DNA from: Chloroflexota bacterium
GTDB taxonomy: Bacteria; Chloroflexota; Anaerolineae; Aggregatilineales; J027
Reading direction: 5' to 3'
NCBI GenBank assembly: GCA_016234595.1
Contig: JACRBG010000036.1
Coordinates: forward strand, 124,001-188,000
Length of the DNA: 64,000 bases
Shown here: positions 45,428-54,962 of the stretch, one piece after another
Position numbering within the stretch: position 1 is the first letter of the stretch
Layout: the number at the start of each line of letters is the position of its first letter
Position numbers and translations under genes: made by a program
The notes under the pieces: model-generated
Database searches by the model: none
Seen by the model: the letters and a program-made list of their open reading frames with translations, nothing else
What the model was told of the DNA's origin: nothing

Positions 45428-47689
45428 ATGACCCAACAAATACCTGCCATCGTTTTGGCAGCCCAATCAAAGACGATTTTGGAAGCGGCCCACGCCTACC
45501 ATAAACTGGGGTTTAGCCTGCTACCCCTGCATGGCAAACGTCCATCGGTGAAGGAATGGACGGGGTTTCAACAAACCGCCGCCGATTTGCCAACCATCCA
45601 TGTTTGGCATCAAGCTGGATTGTTGCAAAACCTCGGTATCGTGTGTGGAGCCGTATCCGGTAATTTGGTCGTTCTTGATCTTGATGGCGCGGCGGGTTAT
45701 CCCGCTTTCGCCGCCACCTTTCCGCATTTCGCCGCAACTTACACCGTCGCTACCGGAGGAGGTATTGGCAAACACATCTACTGGAAAGCACATCAGATAC
45801 CGCCCGCGATTAAGGCCATGGGAACGCCCATTGGAAATCTGGAAATGTGTGCGGATGGGCGGCAAGTGGTCGTGCCGCCGAGTCTGCACCCGAAAACCGG
45901 TCAGCCCTACACGACCTATAAAGCAGCTGACATTCTGAAAGTGGCAGACTTAGCTGAAGTGGTGGCTTGGATTGAGTCTTTCAAAGGGAAGCCCTCCATG
46001 CAGACTTGGCAACCACCACGTTTGTCACCTTCCAATACAGGCAACTTGAATCCGAAGGTGATGGAAGCACTAGCGCATTATTTTGCTGGACAGGGCTATA
46101 AAGTCTATGGGGATTGGTTGCATGGGCAGTGTGTCTACCCGCACAACCACAAGCACGGGGATAGAAATCCATCGTTCGGCTTCAACACCCAAACAGGTTA
46201 TGGGCATTGCCATGTCTGCGGGACGATACTTGCCAAAGACATCTGCGCAGCAGTAGGCATCCGCCCTGAAGATCATGGCGGTTTGATCGGGAAACCCTAC
46301 GACCAACCGCCAGCCACCACAACCGTCAACTTATCTGATGCGCCGACTCCGCCGCACGGCGACCTGCCGCCTATCAGCGAACTGGCGCTTCCCAAATGGT
46401 TGCAGATGTATCTGGATTGGGCAGGCAAAACAGGCAACCAAACCCCCATGAGTTTCCATCTGGCGGCAGGACTGTGGCTACTCTCCATTGCCATTGGTCG
46501 CCGTCTCTATGGAGCCGCGCCTTGGGGCATCAACCTGTATCCGAACCTCTACATTATGTTGGTCGCCAGCACGACTTACTATCGTAAATCTACTGCCTAC
46601 AAGCTGGCCGAGAAAGTCGCCCGCGAAGCTATTCCGCATATGCTCATGCCTACACCGGGCAGCCCTGAACGCTTCCAAGAATCGCTCTCCGGCAAAATGC
46701 CCACCAACTTTGATAGCCTGACTGACGAGCAACAGAACCGCCTGACCAAAGCCAAGCCTTTTGCTGCTCAGCGTGGGCTGCTTAAGGATGAAATCGCCGG
46801 ATTGTTCGGCGCGATCAATCGCAAGGATTATATGCTGGGTTTGAAGGACTTGGTGATGGAGCTTTATGACTGCCCCGAATACAGCGACAAGGATACGCAG
46901 GGTGGCTTGACGGTTGTTGAGAAAGCGGCGCTGTCCATTTTAGGCGTGACGACTCCAGCAGGCATCGGCGCTGCGACCACCCATGTGGATTGGTCAAATG
47001 GGTTGCTGGTGCGCTTCGCTCTCATCACCCCTGAAAACGACTACGAAGAACGTCCGTCACTCAAAGATCAACTTCCCTTACCGCAGCCATTGGTTGCGGG
47101 TCTTAAACGATTGCACGAGCGGTTGCCTATGCCCACCGAGGATGGGGATAGGGTTTTGCCGCCGGGTGAACTGCGAGTAGCCGTCGAATGCTGGGAGGAC
47201 TGCCAGCAGTACAGCGAGTACCTGCGCCAAGTCTGCAAGCCCGATCAGGAGGCTGAACTCGATGAACGCCTCAAAGGGGTCTATGGTCGGATGCACGTTC
47301 AGGCGTTCAAGCTGGCGATGTTGCTGGCAGCATTAGATTGGCTGGATACTGACCAGCCTACTCCCATCGTAACAACTTCGCACTGGAACACGGCCCGTCA
47401 GATCACTGAACACTGGCGGCGCAGTGCTCACCGCTTATTGGAGCAGATTGATCGCAGTGGCGAAGCCCGCCGCGAACAGAGCATTCAGGATCGAATGCTG
47501 GATGCTTTCCGACAAGGCGGGGCAACCGGTTGCAAACTGCGTGACGTCTATCGCCAGTTACATCTGCCTGCCAAGCAAGCTCGCCAAATGGCAAACGATC
47601 TAGTACTGGCAGGGCTGCTTTCCGAAACCTTGATTGATGGAGCCGAGGGCTACCTTGCTCGCCCGTCACGGGAAAACCGGCATCGGTGA
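45428..47689 (+). CDS. primase-polymerase with zinc region and DUF3987-like C-terminus
   Basis: 753 residues. N-terminus: bifunctional primase-polymerase domain (LPLHGKRPSVKEWTGFQQT, LVVLDLDG with the D-x-D, GGGIGKHIYW, GRQVVVPPSLHP). Middle, near 235-275: Cys/His-rich segment (GQCVYPHNHKHGDRNPSFGF, GHCHVCGTILAKD). C-terminus from ~320: NLYIMLVASTTYYRKSTAYKLAEKVAREAIP, typical of DUF3987-like helicase/ATPase-type extensions of phage and plasmid replicases. It likely primes or replicates the element. The origin-like iterons start at its stop. Confidence 0.78.
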   Translation: MTQQIPAIVLAAQSKTILEAAHAYHKLGFSLLPLHGKRPSVKEWTGFQQTAADLPTIHVWHQAGLLQNLGIVCGAVSGNLVVLDLDGAAGYPAFAATFPHFAATYTVATGGGIGKHIYWKAHQIPPAIKAMGTPIGNLEMCADGRQVVVPPSLHPKTGQPYTTYKAADILKVADLAEVVAWIESFKGKPSMQTWQPPRLSPSNTGNLNPKVMEALAHYFAGQGYKVYGDWLHGQCVYPHNHKHGDRNPSFGFNTQTGYGHCHVCGTILAKDICAAVGIRPEDHGGLIGKPYDQPPATTTVNLSDAPTPPHGDLPPISELALPKWLQMYLDWAGKTGNQTPMSFHLAAGLWLLSIAIGRRLYGAAPWGINLYPNLYIMLVASTTYYRKSTAYKLAEKVAREAIPHMLMPTPGSPERFQESLSGKMPTNFDSLTDEQQNRLTKAKPFAAQRGLLKDEIAGLFGAINRKDYMLGLKDLVMELYDCPEYSDKDTQGGLTVVEKAALSILGVTTPAGIGAATTHVDWSNGLLVRFALITPENDYEERPSLKDQLPLPQPLVAGLKRLHERLPMPTEDGDRVLPPGELRVAVECWEDCQQYSEYLRQVCKPDQEAELDERLKGVYGRMHVQAFKLAMLLAALDWLDTDQPTPIVTTSHWNTARQITEHWRRSAHRLLEQIDRSGEARREQSIQDRMLDAFRQGGATGCKLRDVYRQLHLPAKQARQMANDLVLAGLLSETLIDGAEGYLARPSRENRHR

Positions 47690-47832
47690 CACTGTGACAG
47701 CGTGACAATGTGACAAATGAATCAGCAGATATTCATGGAGTCAAGGAGGTTGGATGCAAAATTCTTCTCCAACCTCCTCAATCCAGTTCGTGTCACAAGT
47801 CACCGTGTCACAACCCTATACAAGCCGTGACA
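47686..47832. repeat. candidate replication origin: GTGACA iterons around a perfect hairpin
   Basis: Four direct copies of GTGACA at 47686, 47694, 47702 and 47710, exactly 8 bases apart, the first overlapping the primase stop. Inverted copies TGTCAC at 47791 and 47806 with a partial GTCAC at 47799, and a further GTGACA at 47827. Between them GGAGGTTGGA (47745-47754) pairs with TCCAACCTCC (47768-47777), an 11-bp stem counting one flanking pair. The layout is a large dyad of repeats around a hairpin beside a replicative primase: oriV or an operator. Confidence 0.6.
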
Positions 47833-47858
47833 GATAACTAATGAAAGGAATGAAGATC

Positions 47859-48122
47859 ATGAGTCATACACAACGTATCGCTGAGACCAATCATCACCAT
47901 CGCCATTTGACCCTGCGACTGGCGAAGGAAGCCATCGCAACTTATCTGGAGTTGTTGGCTGAGAAAATTGCAGAGGGAGATTGGGTGGACATCTATGGGA
48001 TTGGAGAGATAAGGGTAACAATCGACGAGGGTAGTGGCTTTACAGGCTTAGGTCAGTATCCACATTTGAGAACCCAATTACACCTATATCAGAGCCAGAA
48101 AGAATGGTGTTACAGTCAGTAG
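47859..48122 (+). CDS. HU-like DNA-binding protein
   Basis: 87 residues from the ATG at 47859 (AAGGA about 9 bases upstream; an upstream ATG would lengthen it). Helical start (HHHRHLTLRLAKEAIATYLELLAEKIAEGD) then WVDIYGIGEIRVTIDEG, the HU/IHF helix-then-sheet order, though shorter and with a changed arm. It directly follows the iteron region, so it may act at the origin. A related HU-like gene ends the mobilization operon at 19870. Confidence 0.5.
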   Translation: MSHTQRIAETNHHHRHLTLRLAKEAIATYLELLAEKIAEGDWVDIYGIGEIRVTIDEGSGFTGLGQYPHLRTQLHLYQSQKEWCYSQ

Positions 48123-48497
48123 AATGGTAGATGTCCGACTTGTTTGGATATCACCTGAATGAATCTAACGATCTGAAATGCCGTAACACCTTAACACTAC
48201 AAGTTATCCGGATTTTCTGGTGAGCATTCCTCGAACAGTCGGTTGGGACTGAAAATATCTTGTTTGTTGTCCAACAGAGGTGTGCTAGCACAGTGCAAGA
48301 GTCATACTTGAACACACCACTGACCACCCCTTTTCCAATAGTGATTGTGACAGACACCCTTGCTGTTACGGATATTCTTTTCGTCCTAAGATATCAAGAT
48401 ATACCAGTCTCCAGCATCGTCTTTGCCAGTTTGGTGGAACTTTTTGAGCAGAACCTCATCGAATTGCCACTGTGGTCTCCTTAACACTATCAATCCC
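48123..48497. other. gene-free stretch
   Basis: About 375 bases without a convincing gene. Short open frames here have no ribosome binding site and an unpromising composition. I see no structured element apart from the hairpin at its right edge. Confidence 0.4.
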
Positions 48498-48524
48498 GCC
48501 AGAGGCTATTGGATAGCCTCTGGC
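48498..48524. terminator. strong hairpin, likely bidirectional terminator
   Basis: GCCAGAGGCTAT, TGG loop, ATAGCCTCTGGC: a perfect 12-bp stem. On the plus strand it is followed by ATATATTTCT. It lies 20 bases past the stop of the minus-strand 78-residue gene, so it likely ends that transcript. Confidence 0.65.
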
Positions 48525-48544
48525 ATATATTTCTGATTCAGGCC

Positions 48545-48781
48545 CTATTTCCCTTTGGGCTTGTCATTGCGAACCCTGCTACCTTGTTCGGTCTTAATTT
48601 GACCACCCGGAGATTGGCGGACCTCATAAAAGGAATGGACATGTTTGCCCGGTTTAGAGGATTTTTCGATCACTTCTTGGCGATAGATGATGCGCTCACC
48701 CATATCTGAACCCTGCATCTTCGTATCATCAGTCTTCGTGATAATCTTGCCCCCGGGAATTTTTGTTTCTTTCTTTGCCAT
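48545..48781 (-). CDS. small basic protein, divergent from the STAND gene
   Basis: 78 residues. GGAGG lies 7 bases ahead of the ATG. Composition is Lys/Gly/Ser/Gln-rich without hydrophobic segments, with short repeated-type turns such as KIPGGKIITKTDD and SPGGQIKTEQG. No family recognised. It reads away from the STAND NTPase across a perfect 28-bp palindrome, so it may encode the autoregulator or an antitoxin-like partner of that unit; that is inference. Confidence 0.55.
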   Translation of the reverse strand: MAKKETKIPGGKIITKTDDTKMQGSDMGERIIYRQEVIEKSSKPGKHVHSFYEVRQSPGGQIKTEQGSRVRNDKPKGK

Positions 48782-48813
48782 GCTTACCTCCGCTTAGCTA
48801 AACGATGAATTGC

Positions 48814-48841
48814 GATATGAAAGTCACTTGACTTTCATATC
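48814..48841. promoter_or_regulatory. perfect 28-bp palindrome between divergent genes
   Basis: GATATGAAAGTCA, CT, TGACTTTCATATC: 13-bp arms with a 2-base centre. It sits in the shared upstream region of the 48545 (minus) and 48923 (plus) genes, 33 bases and about 80 bases from their starts. An operator for a dimeric regulator that controls both. Confidence 0.65.
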
Positions 48842-48922
48842 CAATATAGCTTGCTCTATGTTGTAATGAGTCATACAATAATTGTAAGGATTTTCCGAAA
48901 AAACCGGAAAGAGACTTTGTCA

Positions 48923-50416
48923 ATGTTCATTGGAAATTCACAACCTTTTGAAGACTGGACGCTCAGCCAGTGGATTGGTGCAGTTGGTGGTATCCTTTAC
49001 CATCAAATTGCTTCCGAAGCTTATGGTATTAACGAACAAATTAAACTCTTTGATGATCCCAATGACGTGAGCTGGAGTACCTCAACGGTTGGGGATTGGG
49101 TAAAGGGAGGTATACCGAAGCGCAAAAACGCGTTGCTTGTCATCGCCGTATTGCGTAAGACCGCACGACGCAACAAAAGAGACTACTTCACAAACAGCAA
49201 TATTCGTGCACAAGCTTTTATCTTTCTACGTTCAGCGGCTTGTTCACAAAAATTTGCAGAACTGGGTGATGAAGAAGTCGACCTCATCTGCGGTGACCAC
49301 ATCCCCGAAGAGACCCCAAACAATCATCCTGAACTATATGACCTCGTACAACCGCCGCCACCAAATCGCTGGGAGAAATTTTTCGGTCGAGATGGCGATC
49401 TAAATAGGACGATGCAAGCACTCAATGATAATCCGGTAACGGTAATCAGCGGAGTAGCAGGAGAAGGAAAAACATCGTTAGCATGGTTTGCCGCGCTTGA
49501 AGCCAGCCAGTCCGAGTTATGCCCATATTTTGATTGGATTACCGATAAGCGGCATGTCGTAGACAAGGAGGGCAAGCCTCGCAATTTACGCAACAAACCG
49601 CTGGATTTTAAAGGCATTCTCAAGAGCCTCGTGAGGCGCTTTCGCTGGCATGAATTGACAGGTATCCAAGATGTTGATGAGCTAAAAAATCGTTGTGGAG
49701 AAATGCTGCGTCAGGGACGTTATTTGGTGATTATTGATAACCTCGAAACCCTTGATGATAGTGAAGAAATCGTGAATTATTTCCTTGGTATGTTGGCATC
49801 CAAAGGACGCTTGGCACCGCTGACAAGCCGCATATTGGTCACGACACGAGTGCAACTTACTAACAATTACTGCGTGCCTATTGACATTCATGGCATCGAT
49901 CAGGAGGCTCGAAATGATTACCTAGCATTTCTGACGCATTCAGAAAACACCAGCCTTTCGACTCCACAAAAAACAAAATTGGGCGAATTGACGGATGGCA
50001 ATCCGCTGTTCATGATTATCGCGGTTCACCGCTACGCGATCAATCCTTCGCCACAAACGTTCGATGAAATTGTGGATAATCTAGAGGGAGGTATCCGATC
50101 CCACTTCGACCGTGCTTTCGATGGATTATTTGGGAGCCTTGCTTCCAGCCTTGGGCCTAATGCGACTTGGATTGCTCAACACGCTGCATATCTATCCCAA
50201 GACCAACCCATTCGGGGAGCCGATTTGAGGCGTCAGTGGCTCATCTATTGCGAAAAACATCTCCGTGAAAGTCAGATGACTTGCCTGAACGCATATGATG
50301 AGGCATTAGGGCAGTTGGTACGCCATCGTATATTGAATCGGCTTGGCGAATCAGGCCAATATAATATGCATTCTTTGATCCGAGCCTATTTCTTGAGGGA
50401 CTCATTGGATGATTAA
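48923..50416 (+). CDS. STAND-type NTPase with helix-turn-helix-like N-terminus
   Basis: 497 residues from the ATG at 48923 (GGAAAGAG 9-10 bases upstream; the frame stays open upstream). Residues 1-100 are a helical domain with WSTSTVGDWVKGGIPKRKNALLVIAVLRK, a helix-turn-helix-like arrangement. The NTPase has Walker A ISGVAGEGKTSLAW near 176-190, Walker B RYLVIIDNLETL near 265, a sensor TSRILVTTR and a winged-helix end. The layout is of STAND proteins that gather on ligand and trigger an effector. The TPR sensor is a separate gene overlapping by 8 bases, an unusual split. Confidence 0.72.
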   Translation: MFIGNSQPFEDWTLSQWIGAVGGILYHQIASEAYGINEQIKLFDDPNDVSWSTSTVGDWVKGGIPKRKNALLVIAVLRKTARRNKRDYFTNSNIRAQAFIFLRSAACSQKFAELGDEEVDLICGDHIPEETPNNHPELYDLVQPPPPNRWEKFFGRDGDLNRTMQALNDNPVTVISGVAGEGKTSLAWFAALEASQSELCPYFDWITDKRHVVDKEGKPRNLRNKPLDFKGILKSLVRRFRWHELTGIQDVDELKNRCGEMLRQGRYLVIIDNLETLDDSEEIVNYFLGMLASKGRLAPLTSRILVTTRVQLTNNYCVPIDIHGIDQEARNDYLAFLTHSENTSLSTPQKTKLGELTDGNPLFMIIAVHRYAINPSPQTFDEIVDNLEGGIRSHFDRAFDGLFGSLASSLGPNATWIAQHAAYLSQDQPIRGADLRRQWLIYCEKHLRESQMTCLNAYDEALGQLVRHRILNRLGESGQYNMHSLIRAYFLRDSLDD

Positions 50417-51596
50417 CCCGGTAATCACTCATCAGACTATTGCTGCTGTCGATGATTGGGAGCAACTTCGCCAAGCCCATCATCTAATACGACAAGCTCG
50501 GATTTCCGAGGCGATGCAGGGTTATCGATATTTGCATGAACGACGCCTTGAACGTTACTTTGCTCATGGTACAGAACCTTGGGTTCTCATCGATGAACCG
50601 CAGTATCCGTCTATGACATGGGCGTGCATTTACCTATGCGAGTTCTACATCATGCAACGCGGTCGTTGGCTTGAATGGGCTGATTTGGCTGGCGACGTTC
50701 TACAACATGCTGATTTTGGCAGCCTGCCATTGCAGGCTCGATCACGTTTGGTTAGCACAAAGGGATGGGCTGATGTCCATTTGACTGGTTCCGACATACA
50801 ACGGAATGCAGAACTGCAAGTTCGTATGTTGGCCGAGCTTGAATCACAAGAAAGATTGGTATTTGAGCAGATGCTTCATCATCGACTGCTAGGATACCTA
50901 TACCAACAGCTTCGGCAACCTGATAAGGCGTTCTTCCATCTGGATTGTGCCTCGGCACTGGTGGATGCTAAGACAGAACCGTTTTACAGCCTCCGGGTAA
51001 AGGAAATACGGGCGACAACACTTTACTATTTCAAGGATTTTGACAGCAATTACAATACACAAGCCATAGATATCTATCTCAAGATTTTAGAAATTGCCGA
51101 AGCGTTGGATGAGCCGTTGGAGATGAGTCGCCAAGCCTACAATCTTGGCTGGGCTTATGCAGAACAACCCAATTTCGAGAAAGCGAGTCTATACTTTCGG
51201 CGCGGGCTTCACACGGCCCGCAAGTCCAATTTTGACTACGAACGAGCACTTAATTTGTATGGGGAGGGGTTTTTATGCTTATCGGAACGCTACTTTGATG
51301 AATCTATTGAGCTACTGCAAGAGGCATCGGCTGTTTTTGATGAACTTGAGGCTCCCCTAATGACCGCCATGTGCTTGCAACTCGAAGCAGCAGTTCTACA
51401 ACGTAGCGGCAAGATTGATGTTGCTGTTGATTGCGCGCTGAGAGCACTTGCATCCCAGCGGATGGTAGACAATCCCATTCAGCTTTATCATACGCTTCGT
51501 CGAATTGTAAAACTCTGTACGAAGCGAAAAGACTGGGCAACCTGTGGGCGATATTTCCCCGAGTATTTTTGCCTCAAGATTAGGTTGAAGAAATAA
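50409..51596 (+). CDS. TPR-repeat protein, partner of the STAND NTPase
   Basis: 395 residues of tandem helical pairs. TPR-like motifs are visible: FEQMLHHRLLGYLYQQLRQPDKAFFHLDCA, SRQAYNLGWAYAEQPNFEKASLYFRRG, and TAMCLQLEAAVLQRSGKIDVAVDCALRA. Its start overlaps the STAND stop by 8 bases, and no effector domain is apparent in either. It likely senses or binds the trigger for the STAND protein. Confidence 0.72.
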   Translation: MINPVITHQTIAAVDDWEQLRQAHHLIRQARISEAMQGYRYLHERRLERYFAHGTEPWVLIDEPQYPSMTWACIYLCEFYIMQRGRWLEWADLAGDVLQHADFGSLPLQARSRLVSTKGWADVHLTGSDIQRNAELQVRMLAELESQERLVFEQMLHHRLLGYLYQQLRQPDKAFFHLDCASALVDAKTEPFYSLRVKEIRATTLYYFKDFDSNYNTQAIDIYLKILEIAEALDEPLEMSRQAYNLGWAYAEQPNFEKASLYFRRGLHTARKSNFDYERALNLYGEGFLCLSERYFDESIELLQEASAVFDELEAPLMTAMCLQLEAAVLQRSGKIDVAVDCALRALASQRMVDNPIQLYHTLRRIVKLCTKRKDWATCGRYFPEYFCLKIRLKK

Positions 51597-51809
51597 CGCC
51601 ATATTTCCAGATTTTGCGGATGAGAAAACCGGAAATTCCTATCAAAGTTAAGGAAACGATGACTCACCTAAGAAAGTCCGTATAATTGGGATAATAGCGC
51701 AAATTAGTGACCACAATGCAAACACGATATTTACATGAATGATTGTTATCTTTTGATAATTCAGCCTGTATAAATGTAATTAACAAAAACACTTCAATGA
51801 GAAAAATCT

Positions 51810-54800
51810 ATGGGGCGAAGTAACGGACATTCCAACGTTAGCAATTTATGTTTCTTGCCGTATATCGCACTGTATGATAGCTATGAGCTTCGATGGACTT
51901 GGAACGATGATTGTGAGCGGGCTTATATTGCCTACAGCTACGTCGAACAACCTACGGTTAGTGGTATCACAAAATATTCCCCACATAGTTTTATCATACC
52001 TGTAATAAGAATGGAAAACTCAAGAACCGGTCGTTATGAGCTTTCACGAACTCGAAACGATGATTACTACATTACGATTTTTGCTGCCAAACAATTCAAT
52101 GGGCGGGAAGTCTATTCGGATGGATTAGCCGAATGCTGCCAGATTCAGATATATCAGAACGAAGTTGGACGATTGAGCTATGAGTTTGAGGGACATAACA
52201 GTGGAACCGAAGAGCCTCGCATAATCTTACTGTTTCAGCCTAGTAAAAAACGTAAACATCTTACCAGAATTACGATCCCACGCCTTATTCTCCAAATGGC
52301 ACCAAACCGTCCTCCAACCAGCAGTGATGAGGGAATGGCTGTTACTTTTTTTGAGAATGTATTGCTCATTGCCAACCAGAAGAAAGTTTTTCACATTCCC
52401 TTTATGGTGGCTCAATTAGGCCAGTTACCTGCTTATTTGAGTCTCTTCGCGCTCATCAATTCTAATAAACAGGTTCTTCAAATTAATCATCCATCGCCGA
52501 GGAACCAATACTTCCCTAGACAGCTTGCTTTAATTGAGCAATGGGATTTTAATGCCTTATGGCAGCAGATAGCACACCCAGACCCAACTGAGGTTGAAGC
52601 AGTTATTCGGGAGATGACCAAACGTGATCCGACACGTTTGATGTCGGAAATCGATGCCTTTATGACAAGCCCTACTGAACATAAGAGCCAAATCATAAGC
52701 TATGTTGTGAAATATGGTATTGGACGGAGCGCAGTCGATGGTGATGATGTGAGCCAACGCTATCTTCATGACTTACTATTCAATAAGCGTATTCCAGAGC
52801 TAGTACGCAAAGCAGTATTCCCCTTTTATATACAAACACTCAGTAGAGATGAGTGCCTAGAAGCAACCGATACCTTTTTTTCTGACCATGAGTTACGCTA
52901 TATCTTTCAAGGGAATGCAATATCAGTAGTGTCTGATCTGTGTCAGGAATTCTATTCTCCCGCTTGGGAAAAGCTCCAATACTTTTTCGTCCAATTAAAG
53001 CAGGGATATCCTCAGAATAGGTTACTTCCTCAAAATCGGTTAGCCGTAGCAGAAGCTTATCTGACAGCCCCTCAACTCACAGAGGATGATTTTAATGACT
53101 TACTCCATCAATTAGAGCAGGACATCTTCCCAGATGACACACTTTCGGCTTTTGGCAAGGTGATTCTTGGACGGCTCCACAAAACCTTTGATAATTCCCG
53201 TACCCTCAAGTATATCGAAATCCTCTTTAACCTGATGAAGAAAGCCTGCAAACACAGCGATAGTTTGATGGCTATTATCAGCCCACTACTGTACTGGCTG
53301 GATGAAATCAATCTCAATGTATATCGTCAACTAGACCCCGCCCATCAGGATTCTAACTACGAGCAACTTGAGCGCATCTTTTATAAAGTTGGTGGCGAAT
53401 CTATCTCGTCAATTCTGAGTAATTACCATCTCCATACCGATGATCTCGTGATCGTGTTACTCCATCTTGCAGGTTATTGTGGACATCCAAATGGGATTAG
53501 ATCCATCTACAAAATCATGGTCGAAAATCCAAATCCGAGGGTGCAGAAAGCAGCATTTGAAGCGGTAGGGCGTATCCGTGCTTACACTCCTAGCACTGAT
53601 ACACAGCACGCTGAACGGACCCCGATCACATTTATGACAGGTAAACTGATGATGGACATCCCTGCTGATTTATTTGAAACAGGGCTAGAAGCACTCAGAC
53701 AACTCTATGTAGAGCAACCGATGGGAGTAGAACACCCCCACGAAGTTCAAGCAATCGAGAATTTAGTTCGCTATGGAATCCGGCAATGCAGAAATGAAAG
53801 AGACTTACGTCCCTATCTCGATTTGGTCAAAAAACACCAACTTTGGCACTTAGTTCCAGAATTGGGAGCACTTTTAGATATAGCCACAAACTCTATCATA
53901 GACGTTTGGGCTTTGCTCCCTCATCCAGGGATGGTGCGTCATTTGCTTAATTATTTAGGTGACAACCCGCAATTCCTAGATCGTGTGGTGCAAAACACTT
54001 CCAACGAAGAAGAATACGCTAATCTCCACCGATACTTTCACCAACTTAGAAGTAAGCATGAGTTACAAGCAAATGGTCAAAGGATATTATCACGATGGGA
54101 GGAGATTAGGCGACGCGAAAACTTCATTTCCAAACTAGGCGATTCAGCAAACGCGGAGATTAGGCAGCGGATAGAAAATGTCGAGCAACGTCTTAGTGAA
54201 CAACTCGCCCAGCGGCAACAAATCGCAGAGGAACTCAGGCTAGCGAAAGCTGAATTGGGAAAATATGATGCCCAAATCAGTGAACTCAAAACGCAACTAC
54301 GATTATTAGTTGAGGTTGAAACAGAGCTTGCTAGGGGGAGGTTGAACGACGATGCCCAAAGACAACGCTCCTTATCAGATTTAGTTCACCAACTAAGCCA
54401 GCTAGTAGATGTGAGCGGTCAAGTTAATGCCACTCGCCAACAGATTACGAGCTTATATAGCCAAGCTCCCAATCCTAATACCTCTATCCAAAGCAGTAAA
54501 GAAATCACCCACCAACAAATAGTCTTACGAGACGAGATTAACCGGATTGGACAAGAAGGACAAAAAATCAACCAAGGTATAGACAAGCTAAAAAAACAAG
54601 AGCAAGAATTGCTTCACCAATGTAGTATTTCCCAAAATGAAATTGATCGCCTTCGAGATCAGCTTCGTGTCGAGGTAAATAGATTAGCTACTCAGATACA
54701 ACAGCATAACGATCAGAGTGAAGAGGTCAACAATGGACTGGCGGAAGCACGCCAAGCATGGGAAGCACAAATAGCTAATTTGACTCGTTCCCGTACTGAC

Positions 54801-54938
54801 CGAGTTATTCAGCAGCGATGGAAAAATTATGAGCATATCCGAGAATTTCGCAATAGGCTTACCGGAGTCAAGGGCCCTAGTCAAGATTCTGATAAGCATC
54901 AATCATCAATCCGCCCACGAGAGGGAAGAGACGGTTAA
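51810..54938 (+). CDS. large helical-repeat and coiled-coil protein, first gene of the seven-gene operon
   Basis: 1042 residues. N-terminus ~1-170: beta-rich domain I do not recognise. Residues about 220-760: helical repeats of HEAT or armadillo type (QIISYVVKYGIGRSA, PRVQKAAFEAVGRIRAY). Residues about 770-1010: long coiled coil (AQRQQIAEELRLAKAELGK, QINQGIDKLKKQEQELL). No signal or catalytic motif seen. It opens the operon, 24 bases ahead of a second coiled-coil gene; probably a scaffold or sensor that clamps a large partner or filament. Confidence 0.6.
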   Translation: MGRSNGHSNVSNLCFLPYIALYDSYELRWTWNDDCERAYIAYSYVEQPTVSGITKYSPHSFIIPVIRMENSRTGRYELSRTRNDDYYITIFAAKQFNGREVYSDGLAECCQIQIYQNEVGRLSYEFEGHNSGTEEPRIILLFQPSKKRKHLTRITIPRLILQMAPNRPPTSSDEGMAVTFFENVLLIANQKKVFHIPFMVAQLGQLPAYLSLFALINSNKQVLQINHPSPRNQYFPRQLALIEQWDFNALWQQIAHPDPTEVEAVIREMTKRDPTRLMSEIDAFMTSPTEHKSQIISYVVKYGIGRSAVDGDDVSQRYLHDLLFNKRIPELVRKAVFPFYIQTLSRDECLEATDTFFSDHELRYIFQGNAISVVSDLCQEFYSPAWEKLQYFFVQLKQGYPQNRLLPQNRLAVAEAYLTAPQLTEDDFNDLLHQLEQDIFPDDTLSAFGKVILGRLHKTFDNSRTLKYIEILFNLMKKACKHSDSLMAIISPLLYWLDEINLNVYRQLDPAHQDSNYEQLERIFYKVGGESISSILSNYHLHTDDLVIVLLHLAGYCGHPNGIRSIYKIMVENPNPRVQKAAFEAVGRIRAYTPSTDTQHAERTPITFMTGKLMMDIPADLFETGLEALRQLYVEQPMGVEHPHEVQAIENLVRYGIRQCRNERDLRPYLDLVKKHQLWHLVPELGALLDIATNSIIDVWALLPHPGMVRHLLNYLGDNPQFLDRVVQNTSNEEEYANLHRYFHQLRSKHELQANGQRILSRWEEIRRRENFISKLGDSANAEIRQRIENVEQRLSEQLAQRQQIAEELRLAKAELGKYDAQISELKTQLRLLVEVETELARGRLNDDAQRQRSLSDLVHQLSQLVDVSGQVNATRQQITSLYSQAPNPNTSIQSSKEITHQQIVLRDEINRIGQEGQKINQGIDKLKKQEQELLHQCSISQNEIDRLRDQLRVEVNRLATQIQQHNDQSEEVNNGLAEARQAWEAQIANLTRSRTDRVIQQRWKNYEHIREFRNRLTGVKGPSQDSDKHQSSIRPREGRDG

Positions 54939-54962
54939 GTTAGAGACGAGGCTAGTAAATCC

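Noticed and set aside
48260-48484. 74-residue plus-strand frame
   Set aside because: No ribosome binding site and no recognisable domain; the neighbouring reverse frame is equally open.
51603-51636. ATTTCC/GGAAAT hairpin after the TPR gene
   Set aside because: Only a 6-bp outer stem with a large loop; too weak to call a terminator.
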